The notes under the pieces: generated by a model
Databases searched by the model: none
What the model was told of the DNA's origin: nothing
What the model saw: only the letters and a program-made list of their open reading frames with translations
Made by a program: the position numbers and the translations under genes
NCBI GenBank assembly: GCA_900544245.1
Contig: UQUH01000002.1
Coordinates: forward strand, 6,690 to 70,689
Reading direction: 5' to 3'
From: an uncultured Coriobacteriaceae bacterium
Lineage (GTDB): Bacteria > Actinomycetota > Coriobacteriia > Coriobacteriales > QAMH01
DNA length: 64,000 bases
In this document: positions 8,656-18,156 of the stretch, piece after piece
Layout of the letters: each line of letters opens with the position of its first letter
Position numbering within the stretch: position 1 is the stretch's first letter

Positions 8656-9161
8656 TGAGCAAGGAAGCGTACGGACTCCTCATCGATTACGAGTACTGCT
8701 CTGGTTGTCAGAGCTGCGAGGTGACCTGCAAGGAGACCCACAACTATCCCGTGGGCAAGTGGGGCATCCGCGTGCTCGAGGAAGGCCCGTGGGAGATCGA
8801 GGACGGCACGGGCGTGTTCGATTACAACTACGTTCCCGTTCCCACCGACCTGTGCGACCTATGCGTTGCGCGCACCTCGAAGGGCCGCGAACCGGCTTGC
8901 GTGCATCACTGCCTGGCAAACGTCATCACCTATGGTCCCATCGTGGAGCTTGCCGAGAAGATGTGCGAGAAGAGCAAGCAGGTGCTGTGGTTCCCGCAGT
9001 ACAAGCCGCTTGCCGCCAAGGGCAAGTTCGTGCCCACGAAGAAGAGTAACTCCGAGGGCCGAGGTGAGACGAGGGTCGAGGTCGAGGCCAACGAGAACTG
9101 GTCGACTGCCGCGCATCGTCGAAGCGACGACGACCACTTCGAGATGGGTCTCGTGGAATAG
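8655..9161 (+). CDS. Ferredoxin-type electron-transfer subunit of the molybdoenzyme
   Basis: A 168-residue iron-sulfur protein translated from TAATG overlap with the catalytic gene; AGGGAGG lies in the end of that gene. Cysteines C15, C18, C21, C25 form a CxxCxxCxxxC motif and C67, C70, C82, C86 a CxxCx11CxxxC motif, enough for two [4Fe-4S] clusters, so it is shorter than four-cluster DmsB/NrfC subunits. The last 45 residues are charged and disordered-looking. It should pass electrons between a soluble donor and the molybdoenzyme. No membrane anchor gene is linked. Confidence 0.88.
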   Translation: MSKEAYGLLIDYEYCSGCQSCEVTCKETHNYPVGKWGIRVLEEGPWEIEDGTGVFDYNYVPVPTDLCDLCVARTSKGREPACVHHCLANVITYGPIVELAEKMCEKSKQVLWFPQYKPLAAKGKFVPTKKSNSEGRGETRVEVEANENWSTAAHRRSDDDHFEMGLVE

Positions 9162-9225
9162 CCCCGGACATGAGCTATCTATCGGGCGGGTGATTCGACG
9201 GCGTTTCGCCCGCCTGTTCCCCAAA

Positions 9226-9260
9226 GGGCGGCCTCCAGCCATGGCCGCCCGCTCCTTTTT
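9226..9260 (+). terminator. Terminator of the molybdoenzyme operon
   Basis: GGGCGGCC at 9226-9233 pairs with GGCCGCCC at 9243-9250, followed by GCTCC and TTTTT. It lies 65 bases after the ferredoxin gene stop and before the FKBP gene. Confidence 0.8.
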
Positions 9261-9286
9261 GCCGATGAAGCGAGGAAGGCCAGACC

Positions 9287-9724
9287 ATGAAGAACAACAG
9301 CCGATTTGGGCAAGCCGCTTTCGTCCACTATCGAGGCGGCGTCGAGGGCGAGGAGCCCTTTGACGATCATTCTGCCGGCGAACCGGTCAAGATCATCCTC
9401 GGGGCCGGAGCGGTCATTCCGGGCATCGAGGACGTCTTGAGTGAGATGGAGGTGGGCGAGGAGCGTACAGTCACCATCGAGCCTGACCAGGCCTATGGCC
9501 GTCATGATCCCGATGGCGTACAGGTCTATCCGCGCACCATGCTCTCGTTTGGCGACGAGCTCGAGGAGAGCAGCATTTTCAAATGGACGAACCCCGCCTC
9601 GGGCATGCAGATTCCGGTGCGCGTGATAGAGGCGACCGATTCGACCGTGAAGGTCGATTTCAACCACCCTCTTGCCGAGAAGACCCTTGTATACTGGCTG
9701 AAGCTGGAAGACTTGGTCGGCTAG
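9287..9724 (+). CDS. SlyD-like FKBP peptidyl-prolyl isomerase
   Basis: A 145-residue FKBP-type PPIase with an inserted-in-flap chaperone domain, as in SlyD. Recognisable segments are VHYRG, LGAGAVIPGIEDVLSEMEVGE and AYGRHDPDGVQVYPR (insertion boundary), ending with VDFNHPLAEKTL, the SlyD signature. SlyD proteins isomerise prolyl bonds, chaperone folding and often handle metals during hydrogenase or Tat-substrate maturation. The His-rich tail of E. coli SlyD is absent. It sits between the molybdoenzyme operon and a regulator, so a maturation role is possible but only suggested by location. Confidence 0.9.
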   Translation: MKNNSRFGQAAFVHYRGGVEGEEPFDDHSAGEPVKIILGAGAVIPGIEDVLSEMEVGEERTVTIEPDQAYGRHDPDGVQVYPRTMLSFGDELEESSIFKWTNPASGMQIPVRVIEATDSTVKVDFNHPLAEKTLVYWLKLEDLVG

Positions 9725-9737
9725 GACTCGACGAGGC

Positions 9738-9974
9738 ATGAACTGCTTTCCATGCAAGGGTCCGGGGTGTAACGTCTGCGGTAAGTTCGATAGGACCACC
9801 GCCCTCGTGCGCAAGGACCATCAGCTGCGATGTGCCAACTGCGGGCGACGCATTGACCTCGATACTGGTCGGTGCGAGGCCTGCGGGGCCATGGCGCTGC
9901 CACAGCCGGGTCGCTCTCTCGAGAAGGAGGGAACGGGCGTTGTCACGACGAGTGGCGCCGCCCACGGCGATTAG
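9738..9974 (+). CDS. Small zinc-ribbon protein
   Basis: A 78-residue ORF starting MNCFPCKGPGCNVCGK, with C3/C6, C11/C14, C32/C35 and C46/C49 CxxC pairs, enough for two zinc knuckles. The C-terminal 25 residues are low complexity. It begins 13 bases after the FKBP stop and ends 8 bases before the LuxR-type regulator, so it fits a FKBP-ribbon-regulator transcript. The ribosome site is weak (GAGG almost touching the ATG), suggesting translational coupling. Function unknown; CxxC pairs suggest a metal or protein adaptor. Confidence 0.55.
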   Translation: MNCFPCKGPGCNVCGKFDRTTALVRKDHQLRCANCGRRIDLDTGRCEACGAMALPQPGRSLEKEGTGVVTTSGAAHGD

Positions 9975-9982
9975 GAGAAGTC

Positions 9983-12682
9983 ATGCAGGCGACTGCCACC
10001 AAACGTGCAGATGCGGATACCCCGCGTTTTCTGCATCGTAAATTTGAGGCCCCGGTGCTATCTGAAGGGGTCGTGATTGACGAGGGCGTGTCATCGGCGC
10101 TCGATGACCTCGATGCCTGGCAGCTTTGCCTGCTAAGCGCCCCGTCGGGCAGTGGCAAGAGCGCGCTTATGGCAACATGGCACGGCATTTTCGAGGTGCG
10201 CGCCGACACCCAGGCGTTTTGGCTGTGCCTCGATGAGCATGACGGCGATCCCACTCGGTTCATGAGGGCGCTCATGCAAAGTCTGGCGCGTAAGGAGGAG
10301 CGCTTCGAAACGCTTGCCTCCGAGGAGGACGCCGCGCGTGTAACCAATTGGGAGTCCCTTGCCGTTGACTTCGTCAACCTTGCCGACGAGGTGTTTGGCC
10401 CACAGCGACAGGCGATCATCTTCATCGACGATTACAACCTCGCCACGTGCGCAGCTCTCGACGAGGCGGTCGCATTCCTGAGCAAGAACCTCTCCGACGA
10501 TGTTCGACTTGTCTTGTCGGGAAGTTACCTGCCCGAGGCGATCTCCGACCTGACCATCGCACTACCAGCTGTCGAGATCGAAGGATCCGACATCGCCCTC
10601 ACTTCGCAGCGGCTGCGCGAGCTTTGCGACAAGCTTGGGCTTAACCCTGACGAGCCAGCGCTGCACGGGCTGCTCGATGACGCGGTGTGGCCCATTTTCC
10701 CGATCTTTCTCAAGTACTCGCTGGACAAGGCAAAGGAGGAGGCGGATGTCGGGCGCCTGATGGAGGGCTATTGCAGCCGCTTCTTCGAAAAGGAGGTCAT
10801 GGCGCGCGCTACCGAAGAGGAGCGGCGCTTCCTCATCCGCTCCTCGTTGCTCGAGGTGCTCGCACCCGATGCGTGCGATGCCATCCTGGGCGAGCCGGAT
10901 TCCGAGCGTATCCTGGACAACGTGACACGTCGCGGGCTCTTCGTCTACTACGACCGCGATGCGCGCGTATACCGCTGCGACCCTTTCATGCGACGCTATC
11001 TGCTCGGCGTGCTCCTGCGCGAGCATCGCAAGGAGGTGTTCAATCTCGCCGATCGGGCGAGCCGCTGGTTTGGTGCGCAAGGACGCCGTGCGGAACAGGC
11101 CAAGTACATCATTGCCACATGCGATCCTCTGTACATCGAGGGGACTGTCGGCGGCTCGGCTGGCCTGCAGCTGGATGACAAGGGTGGCGACCTGCTTGCT
11201 CGTGTGCTCTCCGGACCGGCATCCGAGATTGCCGACAATGCGTTTCTGAGTTGGGCGGCCGTATGGGCGTGCATCTCCACGGGGCTCGTGGATGAGGCGC
11301 GTGCGTGGCTCACGGTGCTGCAGGATATGGACGATACGAGTGCCGATCCGCGCGCCTTTGCCTTTGCCGACGCGCTGTGCCTTGCCCTCGAGGGAGATCG
11401 CCTCGGTTCGTTACGCGTCATAAAGGAAGTGCAGGAAGATGACTCTCGGCCGCTCAGCCGGCCATTCCAATGTCTGCTCACCCATATGGAGGGCGAGAAC
11501 GTCGAACGCCTTGGCAACGTGCGTGAGGGCAGAGAGCTGTATCTGAGGGCCTATTCGCTTGCCGAACGCGTTGACGTGCCCTTCTATAAGCTCTTCGACC
11601 TGTACTTGCTTGCCCAGTACTATCTGTACATGGGCCAATACGAGGATGCGGCGTCGACCGCGCGCAAGGCGCTGACGATGTGCGAGCCGGGAACCTCGTT
11701 GTACGGTGGTTTCCTCTCCGTCATCGCCACCATCCAGGTGGAGCGCTACGAGCTCGCCCAGGCCGAGGAAACGCTTGCCGACGCGCTACGCTGCGTTTCG
11801 GCGAGCGTCAATGCCGACATGTTTCTTGACGTGCAGCTCACAGTGGCGCGTTTGGAGCGTGTCCGCGGCAATCGCATCGAGGCCTTTGAGATTGCGTGTG
11901 AGATGGTGGATTCCATCGAGGGCAAGCGCATCCCTCGCAACATGGATCGGCGGACCTATGCTCTCAAGATGGCGCTCGGCGTCGAGCTCGACGAGATGTC
12001 GGCCGTGCGTTCATGCGAGCAGGCGATTGACGAGTTTCTTGATGACCCCGATGTGTTCAGGCAGGTGAGCTGCATATTCGCCAAGGTCCGCATACTCTGG
12101 CACCTTGGGTTCCATGACGAGTCGTTCGCGTTGCTGGACAAGGCCGAAGCCGTGATCACGGCGTGCGGAAGCATGTACTTCGCCACGCAGCTTTCCATCA
12201 TGCGCGCGTCGTTCTTTGGCGAATCCGACGATGAGGCTCGTGCCATGGTCGAGCTCAATACGGCGCTCGAATTGGCCATACGCGGTGGATATCGCTCGGT
12301 CTTTCTCGAGGGGCGTACCTGCATACGCGAACTGCTCCTGAAGCTCGCGACATCGCGGCAGGCATCCCTGGCCTTTCGCAACTATGCCAAGGAAGTACTC
12401 GGGCTCTTCGACAGCACGGCCGTGGTCGATGATTCCATCGCGCTTCTCCAAGGCGGCGTGCAGGGTTATTACGCGCTCACGGAACGCGAACGCGAGATAC
12501 TCGCGAAGCTCAACTCGGGTATGTCGCGAGGTGAGATTGCCCTGTCGCTCTGCGTTTCCCAGAACACGGTGAAGTCTCATCTGAAGAACATCTACTCGAA
12601 ACTGGGCGTGCACACGCGATCCGAGGCATACAAGGCGAGCGTTCGGGAGCAGCGTGCCGCCTTCGACGACGGAACATCCTAA
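9983..12682 (+). CDS. LuxR-family ATPase regulator (MalT/STAND type)
   Basis: An 899-residue regulator. Walker A APSGSGKS is at residues 53-60 and a Walker B-like IIFIDDYN near 137; a winged-helix and helical-repeat (TPR-like) sensor region fills the centre; the C-terminus carries a LuxR HTH (LTEREREILAKLNSG...QNTVKSHLKNIYSKLGV). STAND regulators bind an inducer and ATP and multimerise on DNA. The ATG at 9983 has AGGAG six bases upstream and is preferred over the open frame extending to 9872. It precedes an MFS carrier, a frequent pair in Eggerthellaceae, suggesting that it controls uptake or efflux of its inducer. Confidence 0.9.
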   Translation: MQATATKRADADTPRFLHRKFEAPVLSEGVVIDEGVSSALDDLDAWQLCLLSAPSGSGKSALMATWHGIFEVRADTQAFWLCLDEHDGDPTRFMRALMQSLARKEERFETLASEEDAARVTNWESLAVDFVNLADEVFGPQRQAIIFIDDYNLATCAALDEAVAFLSKNLSDDVRLVLSGSYLPEAISDLTIALPAVEIEGSDIALTSQRLRELCDKLGLNPDEPALHGLLDDAVWPIFPIFLKYSLDKAKEEADVGRLMEGYCSRFFEKEVMARATEEERRFLIRSSLLEVLAPDACDAILGEPDSERILDNVTRRGLFVYYDRDARVYRCDPFMRRYLLGVLLREHRKEVFNLADRASRWFGAQGRRAEQAKYIIATCDPLYIEGTVGGSAGLQLDDKGGDLLARVLSGPASEIADNAFLSWAAVWACISTGLVDEARAWLTVLQDMDDTSADPRAFAFADALCLALEGDRLGSLRVIKEVQEDDSRPLSRPFQCLLTHMEGENVERLGNVREGRELYLRAYSLAERVDVPFYKLFDLYLLAQYYLYMGQYEDAASTARKALTMCEPGTSLYGGFLSVIATIQVERYELAQAEETLADALRCVSASVNADMFLDVQLTVARLERVRGNRIEAFEIACEMVDSIEGKRIPRNMDRRTYALKMALGVELDEMSAVRSCEQAIDEFLDDPDVFRQVSCIFAKVRILWHLGFHDESFALLDKAEAVITACGSMYFATQLSIMRASFFGESDDEARAMVELNTALELAIRGGYRSVFLEGRTCIRELLLKLATSRQASLAFRNYAKEVLGLFDSTAVVDDSIALLQGGVQGYYALTEREREILAKLNSGMSRGEIALSLCVSQNTVKSHLKNIYSKLGVHTRSEAYKASVREQRAAFDDGTS

Positions 12683-12769
12683 CCCCATATCACCCTTGCT
12701 CACCCTATAAATCCCCCACGTTGGGTCTTCTGCGTTTGAACGGTGGTTTCTAGATTAGACGCAGGGATT

Positions 12770-12783
12770 CGGACAGGTGTCCG
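12770..12783. promoter_or_regulatory. Palindrome upstream of the MFS gene
   Basis: CGGACA-GG-TGTCCG is a perfect 14-bp palindrome in the 210-base gap between the LuxR-type gene and the MFS gene. Another longer dyad, CTGCGT...ACGCAG, lies just before it. Either could be the operator of the neighbouring regulator or a transcript hairpin. Confidence 0.35.
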
Positions 12784-12892
12784 GAGATTCGAGATCGCCG
12801 CAAATCGACAGGCGCGAAAGCGTCATGACGAGTGTCGGATGGCGTGCATCTTGAGGAGCTTCCATCGTTTGTTTCATGAGGGGAGATAGGGA

Positions 12893-14119
12893 ATGGAAGA
12901 GGCTATACAACAATCTGATAAGACGGGGAACATGAAAGGCGGCCGCGCCTGGGCCGTCGTGTTCGTCGTCTTCATGGCAGGATTCTGCATGCCTGCCAAC
13001 ATGGGCGAGACCATGTGGGTCGCGCCGCTTGTCATGCAGGCTTACGGGTTTGGACCCGATGTGCTCGGTTGGGTCAACGGCGTGTTCTACATCCTGGGAG
13101 CGGTCATCGCGTTTCCGGCGGCATCGTTCGTGCGTCGTCTGGGAATTCGTTGGTCGGTGACCATTGCGCTTGCTTGCGGCATTATCGGCAACATCATCGG
13201 CATCCTTGCCGGCGACGTCGCCATCCTCATGGTTTCGCGCATCATCCAGGGCGCCGGTTTTGGCCTCATGGGTGTTATCGGCGTCACCGCGATCACGCCG
13301 TGGTTTCCCAAGGAGCGCCGCGGTCTGCCACTCGGCGTCTGGGGCGCGTGGGTTGCGACGGCAAACGCCGTCACGCCGATTATCGATGGTGCTGTGGCCG
13401 AAGCGACGGGCAACTTCATCAGCGTGTGGTGGATGCTCCTGGTGCTCGACATCATCGTGCTTGCCATGTTCCTCATCGTGTACCGTGATCCTTCCGATCC
13501 GTACGTCGACGAGGCCGAGAAGCGCGGAGAGGTGAAGTTCTCCTACAAGGAGCTCTTCAGCAACAAGGTCGTGTGGGTCTTGGCGTTCGTGTTCTTCATC
13601 GAGGAGGGCGCCTTCATCGCCAGCCAGGGGTTCCTGTCCTCCTACATCACGGCAAACCTCAACGCTCCGCTCATCGTGGGTACGGGTCTCGTGAGTGCGG
13701 GCGCGTTCTGGGGCATGTGCTTCAGCCCCATCGCCGGCAAGATTTCCGATGCCATCAAGTCACGTCGCAAGGTTCTTATCTTTTGCATGATCAGTGCCGT
13801 CATCTTCGGCGCCATGGTGTTTTCCGTGACTGACCTGTGGGTGTACATCATCGTCATCATCCTGAATGGCTTTACCGGTGGTGGCGTGGCGGCCATGCTG
13901 TGGGCGTCGTGCTCCGAGGTCGTGCCCTCGCATCTCATCTCCGGTGCCACGGCGGCCCTTGCTTGCTCGCAAAGCGTCGGCATGTTTTTGGGCTCCATGT
14001 TCATGGGCAATGTCATCTCGGCCGTTGGCTATGCCATGGCCGGGTGGATCGTGCTCGTGCCCTGCTTCGCGCTCGGCTTGCTTGCTGTCATCTTCGGCCT
14101 GCGTGGCAAGCTGAAGTAA
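12893..14119 (+). CDS. MFS transporter
   Basis: A 408-residue major facilitator with 12 predicted membrane helices and a short polar N-terminus. The loop 2-3 region reads FVRRLGIRWSV and helix 4-5 contains the RIIQGAGFGLMG stretch typical of MFS. GGGGAGATAGGGA precedes the ATG. The substrate cannot be deduced; the adjacent MalT-type regulator implies an inducible substrate. A GACAAAA hairpin directly follows the stop. Confidence 0.88.
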   Translation: MEEAIQQSDKTGNMKGGRAWAVVFVVFMAGFCMPANMGETMWVAPLVMQAYGFGPDVLGWVNGVFYILGAVIAFPAASFVRRLGIRWSVTIALACGIIGNIIGILAGDVAILMVSRIIQGAGFGLMGVIGVTAITPWFPKERRGLPLGVWGAWVATANAVTPIIDGAVAEATGNFISVWWMLLVLDIIVLAMFLIVYRDPSDPYVDEAEKRGEVKFSYKELFSNKVVWVLAFVFFIEEGAFIASQGFLSSYITANLNAPLIVGTGLVSAGAFWGMCFSPIAGKISDAIKSRRKVLIFCMISAVIFGAMVFSVTDLWVYIIVIILNGFTGGGVAAMLWASCSEVVPSHLISGATAALACSQSVGMFLGSMFMGNVISAVGYAMAGWIVLVPCFALGLLAVIFGLRGKLK

Positions 14120-14146
14120 GACAAAACTGCCCCGGCGACTTTTGTC
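14120..14146 (+). terminator. Hairpin after the MFS gene (dispersed repeat copy)
   Basis: GACAAAA (14120-14126) pairs with TTTTGTC (14140-14146) around a CTGCCCCGGCGAC core, then TGGTTTT. It starts at the base after the stop codon. The same arms and CCGG core occur at 59798-59827. A second dyad GGCGCC/GGCGCC lies at 14154-14179. Confidence 0.6.
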
Positions 14147-14374
14147 TGGTTTTGGCGCCTCCGAATTGCCGGGGGCGCCATGCTTGTTAGCGGGAAAGTG
14201 ATTCCGTCTGCTATCATGTCCTTGCTGTTTGGCTCGGTGGCGGTGGCGCGCCAAGATGCCGGGCCCTGACCAAAGGGGAACCGAACCTTGCGTTTTTAGT
14301 TGATGACCCATTTCGTTTCGTGGCCTGCCGCCTTTGGAGGCGATCGCGCCGCGTTGTCATCAAGCGAGGTTCCC

Positions 14375-15868
14375 ATGCAGATAACCCTGAACGACGTCTC
14401 CTATTCATATCCCGGATCGACCCAGACCGTCCTCGACGGCGTGCGCGCCGTTTTTCCGGTGGGGTGGACGGGCATCATCGGCAACAACGGTTGTGGCAAG
14501 AGCACGCTCGCGCGTATTGCGACGGGCATGCTGGCGCCTGATGGCGGTACGGTATCTCCGCATGGCCTGGTCGTCGCGTATTGCGAGCAGGATGCGACCA
14601 TTCCTCCCGACCGGCTCGAGGACTTCGCGTGCTCGTGGGAACAGGCGGCCGTGCGTCTGCGCGTCGATTTGGGCGTCGACGATGACTGGCCCTGGCGCTA
14701 CGACACGCTTTCGAGCGGTCAGCAAAAGCGTTTGCAGGTTGCCGTGGCGCTTTGGGAAGACCCCGACGTGCTCGTCATGGACGAGCCGACCAACCACGTG
14801 GATGTCCTCACGCGCCACGCCGTTCTCAAAGCGTTTACAGGTTATCGTGGCGTCGGGCTGCTCATTTCCCACGATCGCGAGCTTCTGGACGCCCTTGCGA
14901 GGCAGTGTCTATGCTTCGAGGGCGGACGTATCGTGATGCGGCCAGGTGGCTATACGCAAGCGAGCGAGCAGGCCGCGTGCGATACGAAGGCTGCGCGGCG
15001 CCAGCGATGGGACGCCAAGCGCGAGGCAGCGCGTATCCAGGCCGAAGCCGCGCGGCGACGCAACGAGGCAAGCAGGTCGGACGCGAAGCGAAGCGCGCGC
15101 CATCTCGATGCGAAGGATCATGACGGCAAGGGGCGCATCAAGCTCGCGGTCTACACCGGCAAGGACGGCGTTGCCGGCAAGCTCTCCTCGCGCATGGACG
15201 CGCGTCTGGAGAAGGTACGGCAAACGCTCGAGGAAGCACACGTGGACAAGCAGTACGCGGGCGATATATGGATGGACGCGGAGGCAAGCCCGCGCAGGGT
15301 GCTTGTGCGCATGGAGGCATGCGAGCTGACGCAGGGAGAGCATTGTCTGCGCATACCGGACCTTGCGGTGGGTAACGCCGAGCACATCGGCATCGCGGGA
15401 GTCAACGGCAGCGGCAAGACCACATTGCTCACGGCGTTCATGCGAAAGGCGCCAGACGACCTGAGCACGCTCTTCATTCCACAGGAAATCGGAAGCGAGC
15501 TCGCCGCGCGCATAATGGCCAGCCTGCATGAAGCGTCACCCGGCGAGCGCGGTCGCGTCCTCTCCATCGTCGCGCAGCTCAACTCCGACCCCGACCGTAT
15601 CCTGGATGGTGACGAGCTCAGCCCCGGTGAGTTGCGCAAGCTCATGCTTGCCCAGGGCATTTTGCGCCATCCCGTGCTGATAGCAATGGACGAACCGACC
15701 AACCATTTGGATGTCGGCTCCATCGAGGCCCTGGAGCGCGTACTTGTCGCTTATCCGGGGGCGCTCGTGCTCGTGAGTCACGACGAGCGTCTGCTCGAAA
15801 AGACAACGGACTTTCGCTGGTGTCTGGAGAGCGGCGATGGAAGTGCATACGTGCTGCGCACGGCGTAA
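14375..15868 (+). CDS. ABC-F family ATPase
   Basis: A 497-residue protein with two ABC cassettes and no membrane segments. Domain 1 has Walker A GNNGCGKS, signature LSSGQQKR and DEPTNHVD; domain 2 has GVNGSGKT, LSPGELRK and DEPTNHLD. Between them is a highly basic Arg/Ala/Lys linker of roughly 80 residues. ABC-F proteins bind the ribosomal E site; some give ribosome-protection resistance, others tune translation. The ATG at 14375 has GAGG upstream and starts with the first beta strand, so the longer frame from 14300 is discounted. Whether this one confers resistance cannot be read from sequence. Confidence 0.88.
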   Translation: MQITLNDVSYSYPGSTQTVLDGVRAVFPVGWTGIIGNNGCGKSTLARIATGMLAPDGGTVSPHGLVVAYCEQDATIPPDRLEDFACSWEQAAVRLRVDLGVDDDWPWRYDTLSSGQQKRLQVAVALWEDPDVLVMDEPTNHVDVLTRHAVLKAFTGYRGVGLLISHDRELLDALARQCLCFEGGRIVMRPGGYTQASEQAACDTKAARRQRWDAKREAARIQAEAARRRNEASRSDAKRSARHLDAKDHDGKGRIKLAVYTGKDGVAGKLSSRMDARLEKVRQTLEEAHVDKQYAGDIWMDAEASPRRVLVRMEACELTQGEHCLRIPDLAVGNAEHIGIAGVNGSGKTTLLTAFMRKAPDDLSTLFIPQEIGSELAARIMASLHEASPGERGRVLSIVAQLNSDPDRILDGDELSPGELRKLMLAQGILRHPVLIAMDEPTNHLDVGSIEALERVLVAYPGALVLVSHDERLLEKTTDFRWCLESGDGSAYVLRTA

Positions 15869-15956
15869 ATTCAGGCGAACGCGTGGAGCGCCCGTCCAGG
15901 TTTGAGCGTATCCTAGAAGAAAATGTAGGCTTGTTTCCCGAAATGATGGGGAGAAG

Positions 15957-16493
15957 ATGATGGGATTTCTTCTGACGCGCAAAGCGACGATGGCCGACAT
16001 GGATGCCGTCATGGACTTCTACTACAACATGATCGAGGAGATGCAGGGGACGGACTTTGACATCCTCTGGCAGCATGACAAGCATCCGAGTGATGCCCAT
16101 TTGCGTGAGTCGGTGGAGCGAGGATACATGTTCATTGGCATCGCCGAGGATGGCAACATTGCCACGGCGCTTGTCGTCAATCATGACAGGGCACCCGGCT
16201 ACGAGGCCGTGCCCTGGAAGGTGGATGCTCCCCTTGACGAGCTCGGCATCGTGCACTCGGTTGCCACGCGGCCGGCATATCATGGTCGCGGTTACGCCTC
16301 CATGCTTATGGAGTTTGCAATTGACGTGTCGCGCGGGGAGGGATTGCGCGCCTTGCAGCTCGACACCTTTGTCGACAACGTGCGCTCTCATGGGCTTTAC
16401 GACAAGCTCGGCTTCGTCAATCACGGTGCACATCCGGTTTACTACGACGATTTGGGAACCGTCGACCTTGACATGTTCGAGTACGTGCTGTGA
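15957..16493 (+). CDS. GNAT family N-acetyltransferase
   Basis: A 178-residue acetyltransferase. The acetyl-CoA pyrophosphate loop is RPAYHGRGYASML, preceded by the beta-4 strand VHSVATR, and the C-terminal GLYDKLGF motif fits the fold. GGGGAG lies upstream of two adjacent ATG codons; either could start the protein. Stand-alone gene; acceptor substrate unknown. Confidence 0.85.
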   Translation: MMGFLLTRKATMADMDAVMDFYYNMIEEMQGTDFDILWQHDKHPSDAHLRESVERGYMFIGIAEDGNIATALVVNHDRAPGYEAVPWKVDAPLDELGIVHSVATRPAYHGRGYASMLMEFAIDVSRGEGLRALQLDTFVDNVRSHGLYDKLGFVNHGAHPVYYDDLGTVDLDMFEYVL

Positions 16494-16633
16494 TAGCGGC
16501 TGCGGTGTGAGGCCTCCATACGGAATAACGGACAGGCGGCATAATCAAAGGGCTGGCATCGAAACAATGCTCCGCTGATCTATCGCTTCTCTCGAGAGGC
16601 GGGCAAGACTCGTGTCTAACGCAAGATTGGGTT

Positions 16634-17296
16634 TTACGCGTCGTACGTGGCGAAGGCGCGCGAGGCGAGCCTGGTTGCAAGCACGCTGAGCGCGACGAAG
16701 AGCGCGATGCCCACGAATGGCACGATGAGCTGGACGCCAAGGTTTCCAAATCCCGGCGTACTGATGAGTGCGCAGACCTCGACTGGGATGAACGGGACCG
16801 CCTCGAACGCAACGCCAAACACGGTCACGGGGATGCAAGCCAGGAGAAACGGCACTCCGATCTTCGTCGGGTTCCTGAAATACAGCGCGAAGAAGACGAG
16901 ATTGAAGATGCCGAAGGTCGCAAGCGTAAAACCCAGGAGCGCGACGTTGGCCGGCAAACCCACCATCGGCTGTGTTGCGGCGACTGCGTCAATGCCGAGA
17001 ACGGAGCGCAAGCAGATGCACAGCGCCATGATCGCCGTCATCGCCAGCTCAACGATGACCATGACGAGCACGCGTGCCCGCACCATGTCGCGGCGTGATG
17101 CCGGTAGGGCAAACGAGTAGGAAAGGTCGCGCATCTCGCGAGCATTCTGGGCGTTGAAGAAAGCCACTAGGATGCCATAGAGGATGATGACCGCGTATGG
17201 CCAGCTCGGGATGAGCACAAGCGCCCCGAGCACGACGAGCATGTACGTGGCGGGATGCACCACCAGCCGGAACTCCTTTGTCAGAAGCGCATGCAT
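16634..17296 (-). CDS. ABC-2 type permease
   Basis: A 220-residue membrane protein with about six hydrophobic helices, starting MHALLTKEFRLVVHP, the amphipathic entry typical of ABC-2 permeases. The segment YSFALPASRRDMVRARV is the conserved LP-(V)SR cytoplasmic loop of this class. It begins immediately after the stop of the ATPase gene (TGA directly followed by ATG), so the two are translationally coupled. Likely an exporter for peptides, drugs or lipids; half-transporter of a dimer. Confidence 0.85.
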   Translation of the reverse strand: MHALLTKEFRLVVHPATYMLVVLGALVLIPSWPYAVIILYGILVAFFNAQNAREMRDLSYSFALPASRRDMVRARVLVMVIVELAMTAIMALCICLRSVLGIDAVAATQPMVGLPANVALLGFTLATFGIFNLVFFALYFRNPTKIGVPFLLACIPVTVFGVAFEAVPFIPVEVCALISTPGFGNLGVQLIVPFVGIALFVALSVLATRLASRAFATYDA

Positions 17297-18133
17297 TCAG
17301 GCCACCTCCTTGTGGGCGTGGGTCATGATGTCATCGAGGGTTGCCGCCATGCCGATGCCCGCCGAAGCAGGCACAAGCGCAGTATCGCCCGAGACGGAAT
17401 GGCGGATGCCGATGACCTGCGTACCTGCGGCTTTGGCCTCGGCAAGCGGCGCCACGCGATACGAGTCCTTGAAGTCCGTCAGCGCACCCGAACCGATGAT
17501 GCGTCCGTTTTCGATGTAGACGATATGATCGGCGCATTTGTCGAGATCGGACGTGATGTGCGTCGAGAACAGAATCCCCACCCCCTCGTCGCGTGCGAGC
17601 TGCAGGAAAACGTCGAGCACTTCCTCACGCGAAGCGGGATCCAATCCGCTCGTGGGTTCGTCGAGCACGAGCAACTTCGAGCGGTGCGATAACGCGAGGG
17701 CCACGGCAAACTTGACGCGCATGCCCTGCGACAGCTCCTTCACACGTTTGGCTTGATCGACGGAGAAAAGCCGGCAGTAGTTCTCGAAAGCACCCTGATC
17801 CCAGTTATCGTAGAAGCGACGGGTAACGGCGGCGATGGTGGACACGCGTTTGTTGCGGTAGAAGTCAGCACCACCCAGCTCGAAGCCGATGAGCCGTTTG
17901 GCCTGTTCCTCGTGACTCGCAAAGGGGCGTCCGAAGTACATGACGCTTCCCGCATCGGGATGCACGGAGCCTTCCAGGCACTTCAGCGTGGTGGATTTGC
18001 CTGCGCCATTGCGCCCGATGAAACCCGTGATCGAACCGGCACCAACCGCGAAGGACACGTCCTCGAGCGTGAACGCAGGGTAGCGTTTAGCAAGCCCCCT
18101 GACTTCTACCAGGGGCGCAGAATCTTGAGCCAT
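17297..18133 (-). CDS. ABC transporter ATP-binding protein
   Basis: A 278-residue ATPase with Walker A GRNGAGKS, signature LSQGMR, Walker B LLVLDEPTSGLDP and the H-loop ILFSTHIT. The C-terminal 60 residues form the short regulatory tail seen in YtrB/YhcH-type exporters. It pairs with the permease at 16634-17296 and follows the HTH-AbrB regulator by 23 bases, giving a regulator-ATPase-permease operon. Confidence 0.92.
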   Translation of the reverse strand: MAQDSAPLVEVRGLAKRYPAFTLEDVSFAVGAGSITGFIGRNGAGKSTTLKCLEGSVHPDAGSVMYFGRPFASHEEQAKRLIGFELGGADFYRNKRVSTIAAVTRRFYDNWDQGAFENYCRLFSVDQAKRVKELSQGMRVKFAVALALSHRSKLLVLDEPTSGLDPASREEVLDVFLQLARDEGVGILFSTHITSDLDKCADHIVYIENGRIIGSGALTDFKDSYRVAPLAEAKAAGTQVIGIRHSVSGDTALVPASAGIGMAATLDDIMTHAHKEVA

Positions 18134-18156
18134 GATTTGCCTTTCCGCGTGTGCCG

